From Caldilineaceae bacterium (lineage in GTDB: Bacteria; Chloroflexota; Anaerolineae; Caldilineales; Caldilineaceae), in contig JAHBVG010000017.1 of the NCBI GenBank assembly GCA_019637695.1, positions 30,290 through 94,289 on the forward strand: a stretch of DNA of 64,000 nt, in the 5' to 3' direction. This document shows, piece by piece, positions 36,083 to 51,241 of this stretch. Numbering within the stretch: position 1 is the stretch's first letter; the number at the start of each line of letters is the position of its first letter. The notes beneath the pieces are model-generated. The model was not told where the DNA came from and made no database searches. It was given only the letters and a program-made list of their open reading frames with translations. The position numbers were made by a program, and so were the translations under genes.

Positions 36083-36493
36083 TTTTCTATCACCTCGATT
36101 AGCTCTAGCGGTGATATCACCACTGTCCGTAAATCAGATATGCTTCTCGCCCGTCGTAGAAACCGCTCATCGCAAGTGCAGAAGTAATCCACGCCTGCTG
36201 ACTCTGCTAGGGCAAGATGCAACGCATCCATTGCCTTGACGCCATGTTCTATGAACACCGCCGCTCTTGCTGCTATCCGTTCATCAACGCTAACCGCCGA
36301 TTTTGTCCGTTTGAGAATTTGTTCTCCGAATTCTCGCCTCTGACTAACTGGATTGCGGAGAATTTCCAGTTCCAGCACTGTGGATGAAATTAACTCAACG
36401 CTACCTGCATCGACGTGTTTCAGAACTCCCAAAACGGCTTCCGCTTCCAAGCGGCCGTTGGATGCTGCATGTGTCAAGGTAGATTCTGATCAT
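36079..36493 (-). pseudogene. PIN-domain toxin with an internal deletion and frameshift
   Basis: The 5' end reads MIRIYLDTCSIQRPL in one frame, the standard PIN start with the first active-site Asp. The rest, RLEAEAVLGVLKH to AMDALHLALAESAGVDYFCTCDERFLRR, is in another frame that begins only with a TTG at 36477. About eight residues (expected DDxTxxRI) are missing at the joint, where CGGCCG lies. The frames cannot be combined, so the toxin is probably inactive. It precedes the putative antitoxin at 35846. Confidence 0.75.
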
Positions 36494-36545
36494 AATGTTG
36501 TGACGATGCGTCCAAATCAATAGACGAGCTAGCTTCTATTCCTCC

Positions 36546-41213
<4,668 letters not shown>

Positions 41214-41247
41214 TCTTTGCTCCTTTGCCGGAAGCGACGCTTCCTGA

Positions 41248-41481
41248 CTACGTCAAATTCTCTAAATCCGCCAGATCCTGCAACCGTCCGCTTGCCTGTT
41301 TGTTTCTCCTGAGATCCTCTTTCGCAATGAAGTTCACGATGACACCATCGATAGAAACTTCGATATCTTTGGTATAACGCGGGTGACCGTGAAGAGCGAC
41401 AGCATAGCCGCCGACGACAAGATAACGGACGTTGTTATCGTTTAACGACTGAATAAACTCTTTGAAGTCTTGGTTCAGCAT
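41248..41481 (-). pseudogene. Nucleotidyltransferase-cassette gene with internal deletion
   Basis: 77 residues: the N-terminus EFIQSLNDNNVRYLVVGGYAVALHGHPRYTKDI is the GG...DxD region of DUF6036/AbiEii-like nucleotidyltransferases, and the C-terminus VNFIAKEDLRRNKQASGRLQDLADLENL is their conserved end. The roughly 60-residue middle, including the second metal Asp, is missing in frame. Family members are about 140 residues. It overlaps the small gene at 41435. Confidence 0.72.
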
Positions 41482-41638
41482 TGTATTTCCAACGATGATA
41501 CTCGCGGCGAATCTCTTCTAATGCCGCTAACCGGTCCTGATAAGATCGGGTCTGCCAATAGGCCGAGTCATTGGGTTGTTCGGAAATGGAGACTTTTTGG
41601 TAAATTTTTGCGATGGTCATTTGATGATATTCACTCAT
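41435..41638 (-). CDS. Small protein partner of the nucleotidyltransferase cassette
   Basis: 67 residues: MSEYHQMTIAKIYQKVSISEQPNDSAYWQTRSYQDRLAALEEIRREYHRWKYNAEPRLQRVYSVVKR type sequence, with the recurrent segment AYWQTRSYQDRLAALEEIRREYH (positions about 26-48). Such small proteins sit upstream of DUF6036-like nucleotidyltransferases in many genomes. It overlaps the truncated partner by 47 bases. Confidence 0.7.
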   Translation of the reverse strand: MSEYHQMTIAKIYQKVSISEQPNDSAYWQTRSYQDRLAALEEIRREYHRWKYNAEPRLQRVYSVVKR

Positions 41639-41645
41639 TTGAATT

Positions 41646-41678
41646 AGACCCGCCAGGTTTTCAAAACCTGGCGGGTCT
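41646..41678. repeat. GCCAGG palindrome (33 bp)
   Basis: Perfect 15-base arms AGACCCGCCAGGTTT and complement with a TCA loop. It has no T tract. It lies between the nucleotidyltransferase cassette and the ParE-like gene. Confidence 0.85.
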
Positions 41679-41734
41679 CCTGAATCTCCACCAACCGCAT
41701 GAGCGATTGCACCGCGTCAGACAATACACATACA

Positions 41735-42031
41735 TCACGTACGACGTTGCCAATGTTTGGGATCACGTCGCACATGGAGAACTGCAATCACTACCACCTG
41801 TTCCGGTTCCACTAGATAGAAGATCCCAAAGGGAAAACGGCGGATCAAAGCGCGACGCACATGCTTATGAACAACTGGATATGCTTCTGGGGACCGCTGA
41901 ATGGCCGCTGAAGCTGCCTCAATCGATAGCAAGAAGCTTTCCCCCAACCCTTCCCGTTGTGCTTCGTACCATTGATACGCTTCACGTAGATCTGCCTCCG
42001 CTGCTGCACGAAAGACGATAGATCTACCCAT
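41735..42031 (-). CDS. RelE/ParE family toxin
   Basis: 98 residues. The profile SIVFRAAAEADLREAYQWYEAQREGLGESFL ... YPVVHKHVRRALIRRFPFGIFYLVEPEQVVVIAVLHVRRDPKHW is that of ParE/RelE toxins, which block gyrase or cleave mRNA on ribosomes. It overlaps the antitoxin gene by 8 bases and looks intact. Confidence 0.9.
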   Translation of the reverse strand: MGRSIVFRAAAEADLREAYQWYEAQREGLGESFLLSIEAASAAIQRSPEAYPVVHKHVRRALIRRFPFGIFYLVEPEQVVVIAVLHVRRDPKHWQRRT

Positions 42032-42242
42032 TGGCTGATCGAATCCTCGCCTTTATTTCTTCCCAAGTGAAGACAGCATCAGGATTCTCTTCGTGATCCG
42101 AAAGTCGCTGATCAAGTTCCTGGCGTTGGGCTTCGGTAATCTCCACGGCCTTCTGATCAACTGCAATACTGTCCCAGATCTCTTCTACATAGAGAATACG
42201 TTCAGCTACACTTAGATCCTTTAGAAGATCAAGATCGACCAT
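42024..42242 (-). CDS. Addiction module component (antitoxin)
   Basis: 72 residues: LKDLSVAERILYVEEIWDSIAVDQKAVEITEAQRQELDQRLSDHEENPDAVFTWEEIKARI matches the putative addiction module component family, usual partner of ParE-like toxins. The ATG at 42242 has GAGGAA 8 bases upstream; the ATG at 42269 does not. It is the first gene of the pair. Confidence 0.88.
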   Translation of the reverse strand: MVDLDLLKDLSVAERILYVEEIWDSIAVDQKAVEITEAQRQELDQRLSDHEENPDAVFTWEEIKARIRSANG

Positions 42243-42284
42243 TTGAGATTCCTCACTGTCCTTATGCAAAATACGACAATAGCT

Positions 42285-43775
42285 CTACGGCAGACTCGTC
42301 TCACCCATCAAGTACCGGTCGCACTCGCGGGCGGCGGCGCGACCTTCGTTGATCGCCCAGACGACGAGGCTTTGGCCGCGGCGCATGTCCCCCGCCGAGA
42401 AGACGCCCTTCACGCTGGTGGCAAACTTGCCATAGTCGGCCTTGACATTCGAGCGCGGATCGCGTTCTAACGCCAGTTCCTCGATAATACGATCCTCCGG
42501 GCCGAGAAAGCCCAGGGCCAGCAGCACAAGTTGCGCCGGCCACACCTTCTCGGTGCCGGGGACATCCACGGGAATGAAGCGCCCGTTGACGTTCTGCCAC
42601 TCGACCTGCACCGTGTGCAATTCCTTCACGCGGCCATTCTCATCGCCGACAAACTTCTTCGTCAAGATCGAGTAGTGGCGTGGATCGCCGCCATCGCGGG
42701 CAATTGCCTCGGCCTGTCCATAATCGACGCGCAAAATCTTGGGCCACTCCGGCCAGGGATTGTCGGCCTGGCGTGTCAGCGGCGGCTGCGGCAGGATTTC
42801 AAATTGTACCAGACTCTTACATTTTTGTCGTAAAGAGGTCCCTACACAGTCGGTCCCTGTATCGCCGCCGCCGATCACGATCACATCCAGCCCCGCGGCA
42901 GAGATGGGCGGACAATGGCCCGCACCATTATTATATTGGTCGAGCAGGTTCTTAGTGTTGCCGTGCAGAAACTCCATGGCAAAGTGGATGCCCTTGAGAG
43001 TGCGCCCCTCAATGGGCAGATCGCGCGGCTTGGTTGCCCCACAACAGAGGACCACGGCGTCGAATTCCTCAACCAGGGTGCGCGCCGGCAGATCCTTGCC
43101 GATCTCGGTGTTGGCGACAAAGGTGACGCCCTCTGCCTTCATCAGATCGATGCGGCGCTGGACGGTAGCTTTGTCCAACTTCATGTTGGGGATGCCGTAC
43201 ATGAGCAGGCCACCGATGCGATCCGCCCGCTCGTAGACGGTGACGCTGTGTCCAGCGCTGTTGAGCTGCGCGGCGCAGGCCAACCCCGACGGTCCCGACC
43301 CGACAACAGCTACCTTTTTGCCTGTGCGCCGCGCCGGGGGATGGGGGACGACCCAGCCCTCCTCAAAGCCGTGATCGATGATCGAACACTCGATGTTTTT
43401 GATCGTCACCGGTGGCTCGATGATGCCCAGCGTACACGATCCCTCGCAGGGGGCCGGGCAGACGCGGCCGGTGAATTCGGGGAAGTTGTTGGTGGCGTGC
43501 AGCCGATCCAATGCCTCGCGCCAGCGCCCACGATAGACAAGATCGTTCCATTCGGGGATCAGATTGTTGATCGGGCAGCCCGACGCCATGCCGCTGATCA
43601 GCGTCCCCGTGTGGCAAAAAGGGACGCCGCAATCCATACAGCGTGCGCCTTGCGTCTGCAACTCTTTGCTCGACAGATGCAGATGGAACTCATTCCAATC
43701 GTGTAAGCGTTCTAGCGGCGCCCGTTCAGTCGGGATCTGCCGTGTAAATTCCATGAAACCAGTGGGTTTTCCCAT
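42285..43775 (-). CDS. gltD: Glutamate synthase small subunit
   Basis: 496 residues. It is the NADPH-oxidising subunit that feeds electrons to GltB. The N-terminal [4Fe-4S] cysteines are in [24 protein letters not shown] and [12 protein letters not shown]. The FAD motif is [22 protein letters not shown] and the NADPH motif is [18 protein letters not shown]. It lies 115 bases after the gltB copy 2, separated by a short-word hairpin, and upstream of the ParE cassette and gltB copy 1. Confidence 0.97.
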   Translation of the reverse strand: MGKPTGFMEFTRQIPTERAPLERLHDWNEFHLHLSSKELQTQGARCMDCGVPFCHTGTLISGMASGCPINNLIPEWNDLVYRGRWREALDRLHATNNFPEFTGRVCPAPCEGSCTLGIIEPPVTIKNIECSIIDHGFEEGWVVPHPPARRTGKKVAVVGSGPSGLACAAQLNSAGHSVTVYERADRIGGLLMYGIPNMKLDKATVQRRIDLMKAEGVTFVANTEIGKDLPARTLVEEFDAVVLCCGATKPRDLPIEGRTLKGIHFAMEFLHGNTKNLLDQYNNGAGHCPPISAAGLDVIVIGGGDTGTDCVGTSLRQKCKSLVQFEILPQPPLTRQADNPWPEWPKILRVDYGQAEAIARDGGDPRHYSILTKKFVGDENGRVKELHTVQVEWQNVNGRFIPVDVPGTEKVWPAQLVLLALGFLGPEDRIIEELALERDPRSNVKADYGKFATSVKGVFSAGDMRRGQSLVVWAINEGRAAARECDRYLMGETSLP

Positions 43776-43804
43776 CGTAAAAAATCTCCGCGTCTATGTT
43801 GCCA

Positions 43805-43889
43805 GATATTGGGCATTGGATATTGGGTATTAGATATTAGGTAGTGGGCACACTCGCCCACTACCTAATATCTAATACCCAATACCTGA
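43805..43889. repeat. Short-word hairpin repeat (ATACCCA/ATATTGG words)
   Basis: Left arm of ATTGGGCATTGGATATTGGG-type words and right arm of ACCTAATATCTAATACCC words around TGGGCACACTCGCCCA. It lies between gltB copy 2 and gltD. The same words occur inside the membrane-protein gene at 1078. Confidence 0.85.
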
Positions 43890-46800
43890 TTAGTTTCCGC
43901 TCACGCGCGTCACGTCGCTCTTGTTCCGCTCGAAGGCAGCCATCAACGCCTCTTCACCGCGGATACCCTCTGCCTCTACTTCGGCGATGGCTTCCAACAT
44001 GCGCCGGTAATCGCGCGGATAGACTTTGACGAACTTGGGGACCATCGCATCCCAATCGGCGAGGACCCGGGCCGCGACTGCGCTGGCTGTGTACTCCCCG
44101 TGGCGGCGGATCAGCGCTTCTACCTGAGCAATCTCCGCCGGATCGTCGAGCGTCTCCAGATCCACCATTTCGTTGTTGTAGCGCTGGTCAAAATCGCCGA
44201 TCTCGTCGAGGACATAGGCGATGCCGCCCGACATCCCCGCCGCGAAGTTGCGCCCCGTGGGGCCGAGGACGATGACGCGCCCGCCGGTCATATACTCGCA
44301 GCCGTGATCGCCCACGCCTTCCACCACGGCCACCACGCCGCTGTTGCGCACACAGAAGCGCTCGCCCGCCACACCGCGGATGTAGGCTTCGCCGTCGGTC
44401 GCGCCGTAAAAGGCCACGTTGCCGATGATGATGTTCTCCTCAGCCACGAAGGTCGCTCCGTCCGGCGGATAGGCGATGAGCTTGCCGCCCGACAAACCCT
44501 TGCCAAAGTAATCGTTGCCGTCGCCCTCAATGACCAGCGTAACGCCTTTGGGCACAAATGCGCCGAAGCTCTGCCCCGCCGATCCCTGGAAGCGCAGCAG
44601 AATGGTATCTTCGGGCAGGCCATTGCGCCCGTAGCGCCGCGTCACCTCGCTGCCGACGATTGTCCCCACCACGCGGTTGGTGTTGCGGATGGGCAGGGTG
44701 GCCGAGACCGGTTCGCCCCGTTCCAGCGCCGGCGCACAGAGTTCGAGCAGCACGGTCATGTCCAGCGACTTCGCCAGGCCGTGATCTTGCGGGATCTGGC
44801 AGTAGCGGCCCACGCTTTCCGGCATATCGGGCCGGTAGAGTACCTGAGAGAGATCGATGCCTCGCGCCTTCCAATGTTCAACATTGCCACGGGCCTGCAA
44901 CATATCTGTGCGGCCAATCATCTCATCAACCGTGCGGAAGCCGAGTTTCGCCATATACTCGCGCATCTCCTGCGCCATAAAGAACATAAAATTGACAACA
45001 TGCTGCGGATCGCCGGTGAACTTTTTGCGCAACTCAGGATTCTGCGTGGCGACGCCCACCGGGCAGGTGTCCAGATGGCAGACGCGCATCATAATGCAGC
45101 CCAGCGCCACCAACGGGCTTGTGGCGAAGCCGTATTCCTCGGCGCCGAGGAGGGCAGCGATGGCAAGATCGCGGCCCGTCTTCAACTGGCCGTCGGTCTC
45201 CAGGCGCACACGGCTGCGCAGATTGTTGAGGACCAGCGTCTGGTTCGTCTCGGCCAGCCCCAATTCCCAGGGCAGACCGGCGTGTTTGATGCTCGTCTGT
45301 GGGGACGCGCCCGTGCCACCGTCGTGTCCGCTGATCAGGATCACGTCGGCGTGACCTTTGGCGACGCCAGCGGCCACCGTGCCCACGCCCACTTCGGAGA
45401 CCAGCTTGACGTTGATGCGCGCCCGCGGGTTGGCGTTCTTGAGGTCGTGGATCAGTTCGGCCAGATCTTCGATGGAGTAGATGTCATGGTGCGGGGGCGG
45501 CGAGATCAGCCCCACGCCGGGCGTCGAGTGGCGCACCCGCGCGATCCACGGGTAGACCTTGCGGCCGGGCAGCTGTCCGCCTTCGCCGGGCTTGGCCCCC
45601 TGCGCCATCTTGATCTGCAACTCCTGGGCGTGGACCAGATATTCGCTGGTGACGCCAAAACGGCCCGACGCCACCTGTTTGATGGCGCTGTTCTTGGAAT
45701 CGCCGTTGGGTTCCAGTGTGTAGCGGGCCGGGTCCTCGCCGCCTTCGCCGGTGTTGCTCTTGCCGCCGATGCGGTTCATGGCAATCGCCAGCGCCTCGTG
45801 GGCCTCCTGGCTGATCGACCCATAGGACATGGCGCCGGTCTTGAAGCGTTTGCAGATCGACTCCACCGACTCTACCTCTTCCAGCGGAATGGGTTCGGCG
45901 GGGAACTTGAATTCGAGCAGGCTGCGCAGCGTACACATCTCGCGCGACTGATCGTCCACCAGCGCCGCGTATTTCTTGAAAGTGGCGTAATCGTTGTCGC
46001 GGGTGGCGCGCTGCAAAAAGTGGATCGTCTGCGGGTTGAAGAGATGGCGCTCCCCATCACGCCGCCACTGATAGTCGCCGCCCGTGGGCAGCACATGGCC
46101 ATTGGTCTGCCGCTCGGGGAAGGCGGCGCGATGGCGGATCGCCACCTCGTGGAAGATCTCGGCCAGCCCGATCCCTTCCACACGGCTGGGCGTCCACGTG
46201 AAATATTTGTCCACCAGCGCCTGGCTCAGCCCCAACGCCTCGAAGATCTGCGCGCCGCAGTAGCTCTGCATGGTCGAGATCCCCATCTTCGAGAGGACCT
46301 TGACCACACCCTTCACCGCGGCCTTGATATACTTGCCGACGGCCTTCTCTTCGGTGGTGTCGATCAATATGCCCTGGCGCACCATATCGCTGACCGTCTC
46401 ATAGACGAGATAGGGGTTGACAGCCGTGGCCCCGTAGCCGATCAGCAGCGAGAAATGGTGGACCTCGCGCGGTTCACCCGATTCCACAATGAGTGCGACC
46501 TGCGTGCGCAACTCCTCGCGGATGAGATAGTGGTGCAGCCCCGATGTCGCCAGCAGCGCGGGGATGGGGGCCATCTGCTCGTTGACGCCCCGATCCGATA
46601 AGATGAGTACGTTGGTTCCATCGGCGATGGCCGCCTTGGCCTTTGCATAGAGATCTTCCAACGCGGTTTCCAATCCCGCCGCGCCTGCCATAATGGGGAA
46701 GAGCATGGGCAGCGTCGTCGATTTGAACCCCGGCTGCTCCAGATAGCGGATCTTCGCCAGCTCCTCGTTGGTGAGGATGGGATATTTGATTTTGATCTGC

Positions 46801-48521
46801 CGGCAGTTTTCGGGCTGCGTCTCCAACAGGTTCAACTCGGTACCCATGTAGACATCGGTCGCGGTGACCAATTCCTCGCGAATGGCGTCAATGGGCGGAT
46901 TTGTGACCTGGGCGAAAAGCTGCTTGAAATAGTTGTAGAGCAATTGCGGCTGATCCGAGAGGACGGCCAGCGGCGTGTCGTTGCCCATTGCGCCCAGCGC
47001 CTCCACCCCATCCTTGGCCATGGGCGTCACAAGCACGCGCAGCGTCTCGAAGGTGTAGCCGAACGCCTGCTGCCGCTGCATCACCGTCTCGTGATCCGGC
47101 CCTTCTACATGGGGAGGCTTGGGCAGATCGCTGAGGTGAACGAGATACTTCTCCAGCCACTCTCGGTAAGGATGGGCGGTCGCCATCTGCCGTTTGATCT
47201 CTTCATCGGCGATAATGCGGCCCTGCGCCGTATCCACCAGGAACATGCGCCCAGGTTGAAGCCGTCGCTTGTAAAGGATACGGTCCGCGGGGATGTCAAG
47301 GACGCCCACCTCCGACGCCATGATTACCAGGTCGTCTTTGGTGACGTAATAGCGCGATGGGCGCAACCCGTTGCGATCCAATGTGGCCCCTACCACTGTC
47401 CCATCGGTAAATGCAATGGAAGCAGGCCCATCCCACGGCTCCATCAGCGTGCTGTGATATTCGTAGAACGCCTTCTTTTCATCGCTCATGGTGGCGTGGC
47501 CCGACCACGGCTCCGGGATCATCATCATCATGGCGTGGGGCAGCGAACGTCCACTCATGGCTAAGAATTCCAGACACTCGTCGAACATGGCCGAATCGCT
47601 GCCGTCGTTGCTGATCACGGGCAGCACTTTGGGCAGATCATCGCCGAAAAGCTCCGATTCAAAGGTGGATTGGCGGGCATACATCCAATTGACATTGCCG
47701 CGCAGGGTGTTGATCTCGCCGTTGTGAATGAGGTAACGGTACGGATGGGCGCGTTCCCAACTGGGGAAGGTATTGGTGCTAAACCGCGAGTGGACAACCG
47801 CCAGCGCGCTCTCCATATCCGCATCCGAAAGATCGGAATAGAACGCAGGCACCTGCTCTGGCAGCAACATGCCCTTATAGACAATCGTGCGGCTGGAGAG
47901 GCTGGGGATGTAGAAATGAGCGCCAGGGTAGACATTTGAATAGCGGATGCTGTGTTCGGCGCGCTTGCGGATCACATATAACTTGCGCTCGAAGGCGAGA
48001 TCGTCCCTGGCCGAGCCGTTGAGTTCGCTGCCAATAAACGCCTGATGCACAATTGGCTCGGCAATACGGGCGGTTGCCCCCAGGCTGGAGCCATCGGTGG
48101 GCACCCGTCGCCATCCTAAGAAGCGCTGGCCTTCTTCCTGCACAATCTGCTCGAAGCGGCGCAGACATTCCCCGCATTCATCTTCATTAGGTGGACAAAA
48201 GATCATCCCCACGCCGTATTCGCCTGGCGCGGGCAGATCCCATCCTTTTTCGGTGAAGATTTTTTGAAAGAACTTGTGCGGAAGCTGCATGAGGATGCCA
48301 GCACCGTCTCCGGTGTTGGGTTCGCTGCCGCGTGCCCCGCGGTGATCAAGATTAAGCAGCACAGTCAGCGCATGCTGAACAATCTCGTGGGATTTCTTGC
48401 CTTTGATATTGACCACGAAGCCGACGCCGCAGGCGTCACGTTCATAGCTTGGATCGTAAAGGCCCTGCTTGGGCGGCAGCCCGATCGGTTTGGGTTGATA
48501 GGGGTCCTGTTTGCTTGACAC
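43890..48521 (-). CDS. gltB: Glutamate synthase large subunit (copy 2)
   Basis: 1543 residues with complete amidotransferase, FMN and beta-helix domains. The catalytic cysteine is C31 (ERDACGVGF); the [3Fe-4S] cysteines are in [21 protein letters not shown]; the C-terminal [15 protein letters not shown] motif is kept. It starts with a GTG at 48521 behind GAGGAG. Together with gltD, directly downstream, this is the likely functional GOGAT pair; copy 1 is 2.5 kb further on. Ammonia is channelled between active sites in the family. Confidence 0.97.
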   Translation of the reverse strand: MSSKQDPYQPKPIGLPPKQGLYDPSYERDACGVGFVVNIKGKKSHEIVQHALTVLLNLDHRGARGSEPNTGDGAGILMQLPHKFFQKIFTEKGWDLPAPGEYGVGMIFCPPNEDECGECLRRFEQIVQEEGQRFLGWRRVPTDGSSLGATARIAEPIVHQAFIGSELNGSARDDLAFERKLYVIRKRAEHSIRYSNVYPGAHFYIPSLSSRTIVYKGMLLPEQVPAFYSDLSDADMESALAVVHSRFSTNTFPSWERAHPYRYLIHNGEINTLRGNVNWMYARQSTFESELFGDDLPKVLPVISNDGSDSAMFDECLEFLAMSGRSLPHAMMMMIPEPWSGHATMSDEKKAFYEYHSTLMEPWDGPASIAFTDGTVVGATLDRNGLRPSRYYVTKDDLVIMASEVGVLDIPADRILYKRRLQPGRMFLVDTAQGRIIADEEIKRQMATAHPYREWLEKYLVHLSDLPKPPHVEGPDHETVMQRQQAFGYTFETLRVLVTPMAKDGVEALGAMGNDTPLAVLSDQPQLLYNYFKQLFAQVTNPPIDAIREELVTATDVYMGTELNLLETQPENCRQIKIKYPILTNEELAKIRYLEQPGFKSTTLPMLFPIMAGAAGLETALEDLYAKAKAAIADGTNVLILSDRGVNEQMAPIPALLATSGLHHYLIREELRTQVALIVESGEPREVHHFSLLIGYGATAVNPYLVYETVSDMVRQGILIDTTEEKAVGKYIKAAVKGVVKVLSKMGISTMQSYCGAQIFEALGLSQALVDKYFTWTPSRVEGIGLAEIFHEVAIRHRAAFPERQTNGHVLPTGGDYQWRRDGERHLFNPQTIHFLQRATRDNDYATFKKYAALVDDQSREMCTLRSLLEFKFPAEPIPLEEVESVESICKRFKTGAMSYGSISQEAHEALAIAMNRIGGKSNTGEGGEDPARYTLEPNGDSKNSAIKQVASGRFGVTSEYLVHAQELQIKMAQGAKPGEGGQLPGRKVYPWIARVRHSTPGVGLISPPPHHDIYSIEDLAELIHDLKNANPRARINVKLVSEVGVGTVAAGVAKGHADVILISGHDGGTGASPQTSIKHAGLPWELGLAETNQTLVLNNLRSRVRLETDGQLKTGRDLAIAALLGAEEYGFATSPLVALGCIMMRVCHLDTCPVGVATQNPELRKKFTGDPQHVVNFMFFMAQEMREYMAKLGFRTVDEMIGRTDMLQARGNVEHWKARGIDLSQVLYRPDMPESVGRYCQIPQDHGLAKSLDMTVLLELCAPALERGEPVSATLPIRNTNRVVGTIVGSEVTRRYGRNGLPEDTILLRFQGSAGQSFGAFVPKGVTLVIEGDGNDYFGKGLSGGKLIAYPPDGATFVAEENIIIGNVAFYGATDGEAYIRGVAGERFCVRNSGVVAVVEGVGDHGCEYMTGGRVIVLGPTGRNFAAGMSGGIAYVLDEIGDFDQRYNNEMVDLETLDDPAEIAQVEALIRRHGEYTASAVAARVLADWDAMVPKFVKVYPRDYRRMLEAIAEVEAEGIRGEEALMAAFERNKSDVTRVSGN

Positions 48522-48760
48522 GATGACGTCTCCTCGATACTTGCGCTGCGAGTAGGTGCAGCCTCTCCGTCCAGATCCATTAAACCGCTGCCTGTACTCT
48601 ATGCGCGACTTCGGGCATAGAATCTGGGCGTGTATCGTCAGCGTAGACTGGGCGACGTCATTGTCAGATTTACAACATTGAGGTAAAGGGGGCGCGGACC
48701 TATGCTTGTTCTATTTTGCACAGGTACGTTCGAGTAATTTACACCAGAGGAGCTAATTCG

Positions 48761-49072
48761 TCAACTTGTCTTGCGCCGAAAGCCATTGCCGTAGACGACG
48801 ACTTCCACGCCGCCTTCCACCACGTTGGGGTGGACGATCTTGACGCCGATGACGCCGTCGTAGCCTTTCTGCCGGGCCTTTTGATCGAGATCGGCCAGCG
48901 CCTGTTCCACTGCGGTCTGAATCATCCCTTCGTAATGGGTCATGCGCCCACCGATCAGGTTACGGATATTCTCACGCACGTCGCGCACCACATTGGCAGC
49001 ATAAACCGATGTCGATACCAACAGTTCGCCGATCTCAACATCTTCGTGCAGTTGATCCAGGGCAATGAGCAT
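48761..49072 (-). CDS. YbjQ/UPF0145 family protein
   Basis: 103 residues. The middle [37 protein letters not shown] is the family signature, and the C-terminal half [16 protein letters not shown] is a conserved beta region. These proteins form pentamers of unknown function. AGAAGGAG precedes the ATG. It is flanked by a long repeat upstream and a 240-base intergenic region downstream of which gltB begins. Confidence 0.92.
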   Translation of the reverse strand: MLIALDQLHEDVEIGELLVSTSVYAANVVRDVRENIRNLIGGRMTHYEGMIQTAVEQALADLDQKARQKGYDGVIGVKIVHPNVVEGGVEVVVYGNGFRRKTS

Positions 49073-49087
49073 GGACTCTCCTTCTGT

Positions 49088-49233
49088 TGGGGATTAGTGA
49101 CTGGGGATTGGGGATCGGGAATCGAGTTGAGTATCTAATCGCTCAATCGCTTAATCTCTCGTTAAAAGCGATTGGGCGATTAGGAGATTTCAGAAAGTCA
49201 ACCCGATCCCCAGTCCCCAATCCCTAATCCCTC
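49088..49233. repeat. Composite nested short-word hairpin (about 146 bp)
   Basis: Outer arms GGGGATTAGTGACTGGGG and CCCCAGTCCCCAATCCC words; inner arms around TAATCGCTCAATCGC and GCGATTGGGCGATTAGGAG. Third copy of the composite type seen at 23128 and 31111. Confidence 0.85.
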
Positions 49234-51137
49234 TCCCGCGGAATATTCACCGTCACATGGACCGGCTGACTGCGCCGCCAGAGCAGGCGCACGCCGACGA
49301 AGAGGACGACCACCGCGCCAAGCAGGATCAGCAAGTTGCGCAGCGTTCCATATTTACGCCAGAAGAGCAGCCAGGTCACCTCACCGCTGAGCAGCCGTTC
49401 GGTGTCTGCCACAACGCGACCGACCTGTTCCACGGGCGATTGCTGCACGGCTACGGCGTCGGTGGAGAGGAAGGCCAGCGTCTCCTCGACATTCTGGCTG
49501 CTCAGCACCGCCTGCCGCACAGGCTCATGTTGTAACTTATCCATCAAACTGGGATCGCGCAGCAGCCGTTCCACCAACAGATTGCTTTCACGCGGCTCCA
49601 TTTGGGCGATATAACTCGCCAGCCAGCGCAGATCCTCTGCATCAAAAAGAGTGGACAGGCGCACGAGACTCTGCCGCGGCAGGGTTAGCAGCACATCTCG
49701 CTCTAGCTGGTTGAGCAACATGATCTCGCCAACCGTCGCGTGATCGTCCAGGGCCAGGATGCGGTTGAGATCGGCGCGCCCGCTGAAACTCTGCGGCGTG
49801 GATAGTTTATAGAGATCCAGCGCGACTACCTTTTCCAGATCAGCGCCGGCCAGATCCGCCCAGGCCAGTACCAGTTCTGGGTTGGCTGTCGTGCGCAGGA
49901 TTTCATAGGCGCTTTGTGGCAAGTAGAGCAGTCGCCCCAACGTGCCCTGATCGATCAATTGGAGCAGCCGTTCGCGGCCCAGCGTCTCTTCAACAGTGAC
50001 AACCAGCGTCGCCAGCTTGCCCACATCCTCTGTGGTGACGCTGTCCACCAGTGTATGGAAATTCTGGTTTTCGTCGGCTAATTCGAGGACCTGTGTATAT
50101 TTGCGGCGGAACTCGATCCAGGTGCTGTAGACATCGTTGGAGACGGTGCGCGCCACGGCTGGCATCTCTTTGCGCAATTCGTCTTGGACAGTCTCGGCCA
50201 CCTCCTGGCGGATGCTGGCCTTGACGCTCTCATCTTGCAGCGCGCTTTGGATCTGTGGCAGCGCGCCGCGCCCGCCTTCGATTAGATCCCAGACGATCAG
50301 ACCGCCGCCGATGATCCACCCCACCACCGGAATGATGGTTGTGGCCGCCTTGCCCAGGACGCGCCCCACTACCTGTCCAGCAATACGCCGGGCCAGTTGT
50401 TGCGCCAGTCGTTTGGCAATCTGCGAGCCAATGATCACGCCGATACCAGCCAACGAGCGGGTGTGGCTCTGTAACAGGGGGATCACGTTGGTGTCCACAT
50501 CGGCCATGTCGATCTCGCCCACCTGCTGTGCGATCTCGGCCTCAAAGAGCGCTGCCATTGTATCCGAGTAACTATCGCCTACAAAGGATTGGACACAGAG
50601 CAGCGCGGAGGACGCCGACCGCGCCGAAACCACTGTCATCTCGTCGGCGATGGCAGTGGCTACGGCGTTGGAAAGCTCGTCGATCTTGGCGCGGAAACCT
50701 TCGGATCCAAAGGCGTCAATCGCAATCCGCTCGCTGAACTCTTTGGCTTTGTCCGTAGACCAACCAGAGAGGAAGCGATTCCAGTAGCTCTCGTTCTGGT
50801 AAATTCGGGCCACAGCAGCCTCGATCTCGCTGTCGATGGTTCTGTCGATCCCCAACTCGATCCACTTGCGGTCCACCAACCGAGGAACGTCGATCCCTTC
50901 GCGTCCGCTGGCGAAAATCTCTTGGGTGATACGGTTCAACTCGTCGCGCAGCGTCGCTTCTTCAATGGCCTCACACTCTTGGAAGGAGTAAATCGGCCCT
51001 TCCTGTGCATGGCTTGCCGCCGGCCAGCCAGCCAACAGCAGCAAGCCCGTGAGGATCGCAACGAGAATCCGCACGCGATAGGATTGGAATTGGCGTCGAT
51101 ACATGGTGTCGATGTAACCCATAGAACGTTGGAACAT
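49224..51137 (-). CDS. Exported membrane-anchored protein of unknown function (637 aa)
   Basis: An N-terminal signal sequence (VRILVAILTGLLLLAGWPAASHAQEG) is followed by a large, mostly helical extracytoplasmic region and a C-terminal membrane helix (about 603-625, LLILLGAVVVLFVGVRLLW) with a short basic tail. Residues 230-300 contain a Gly-rich amphipathic stretch (GIGVIIGSQIAKRLAQQLARRIAGQVVGRVLGKA) that could insert in a membrane. No known domain was recognised, and the 5' end is uncertain (M1, M7 or M12). It is not obviously linked to neighbours YbjQ and leuA. Confidence 0.83.
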   Translation of the reverse strand: MFQRSMGYIDTMYRRQFQSYRVRILVAILTGLLLLAGWPAASHAQEGPIYSFQECEAIEEATLRDELNRITQEIFASGREGIDVPRLVDRKWIELGIDRTIDSEIEAAVARIYQNESYWNRFLSGWSTDKAKEFSERIAIDAFGSEGFRAKIDELSNAVATAIADEMTVVSARSASSALLCVQSFVGDSYSDTMAALFEAEIAQQVGEIDMADVDTNVIPLLQSHTRSLAGIGVIIGSQIAKRLAQQLARRIAGQVVGRVLGKAATTIIPVVGWIIGGGLIVWDLIEGGRGALPQIQSALQDESVKASIRQEVAETVQDELRKEMPAVARTVSNDVYSTWIEFRRKYTQVLELADENQNFHTLVDSVTTEDVGKLATLVVTVEETLGRERLLQLIDQGTLGRLLYLPQSAYEILRTTANPELVLAWADLAGADLEKVVALDLYKLSTPQSFSGRADLNRILALDDHATVGEIMLLNQLERDVLLTLPRQSLVRLSTLFDAEDLRWLASYIAQMEPRESNLLVERLLRDPSLMDKLQHEPVRQAVLSSQNVEETLAFLSTDAVAVQQSPVEQVGRVVADTERLLSGEVTWLLFWRKYGTLRNLLILLGAVVVLFVGVRLLWRRSQPVHVTVNIPRERD

Positions 51138-51147
51138 AAAAATACGA

Positions 51148-51195
51148 GAACGTTAGGACGTTTGAAGATGGATACGCTCAAACGTTCTAACGTTC
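51148..51195. repeat. Short-word hairpin repeat (AACGTT words)
   Basis: Arms GAACGTTAGGACGTTTGA and TCAAACGTTCTAACGTTC form an almost perfect inverted repeat with 12-base loop, between leuA and the 637-residue gene. Confidence 0.8.
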
Positions 51196-51241
51196 ATCAT
51201 TATACATCAGATCTGCTGATTTGTTTACATAATCTATGTCG

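Noticed and set aside
36079..36477. The 132-codon frame as an intact PIN protein starting at TTG 36477
   Set aside because: Its first residues (MTHAASNG) do not match PIN proteins, while the correct N-terminus IYLDTC lies upstream in another frame; the gene is treated as disrupted.
44100..46601. An 833-codon plus-strand open frame
   Set aside because: Antisense to gltB copy 2, with arginine/alanine/histidine-rich composition and no motifs.
48522..48760. A regulatory RNA before gltB copy 2
   Set aside because: A short inverted repeat (TCTATGC/GCATAGA at 48598-48621) is present, but there is no T tract or known riboswitch core.
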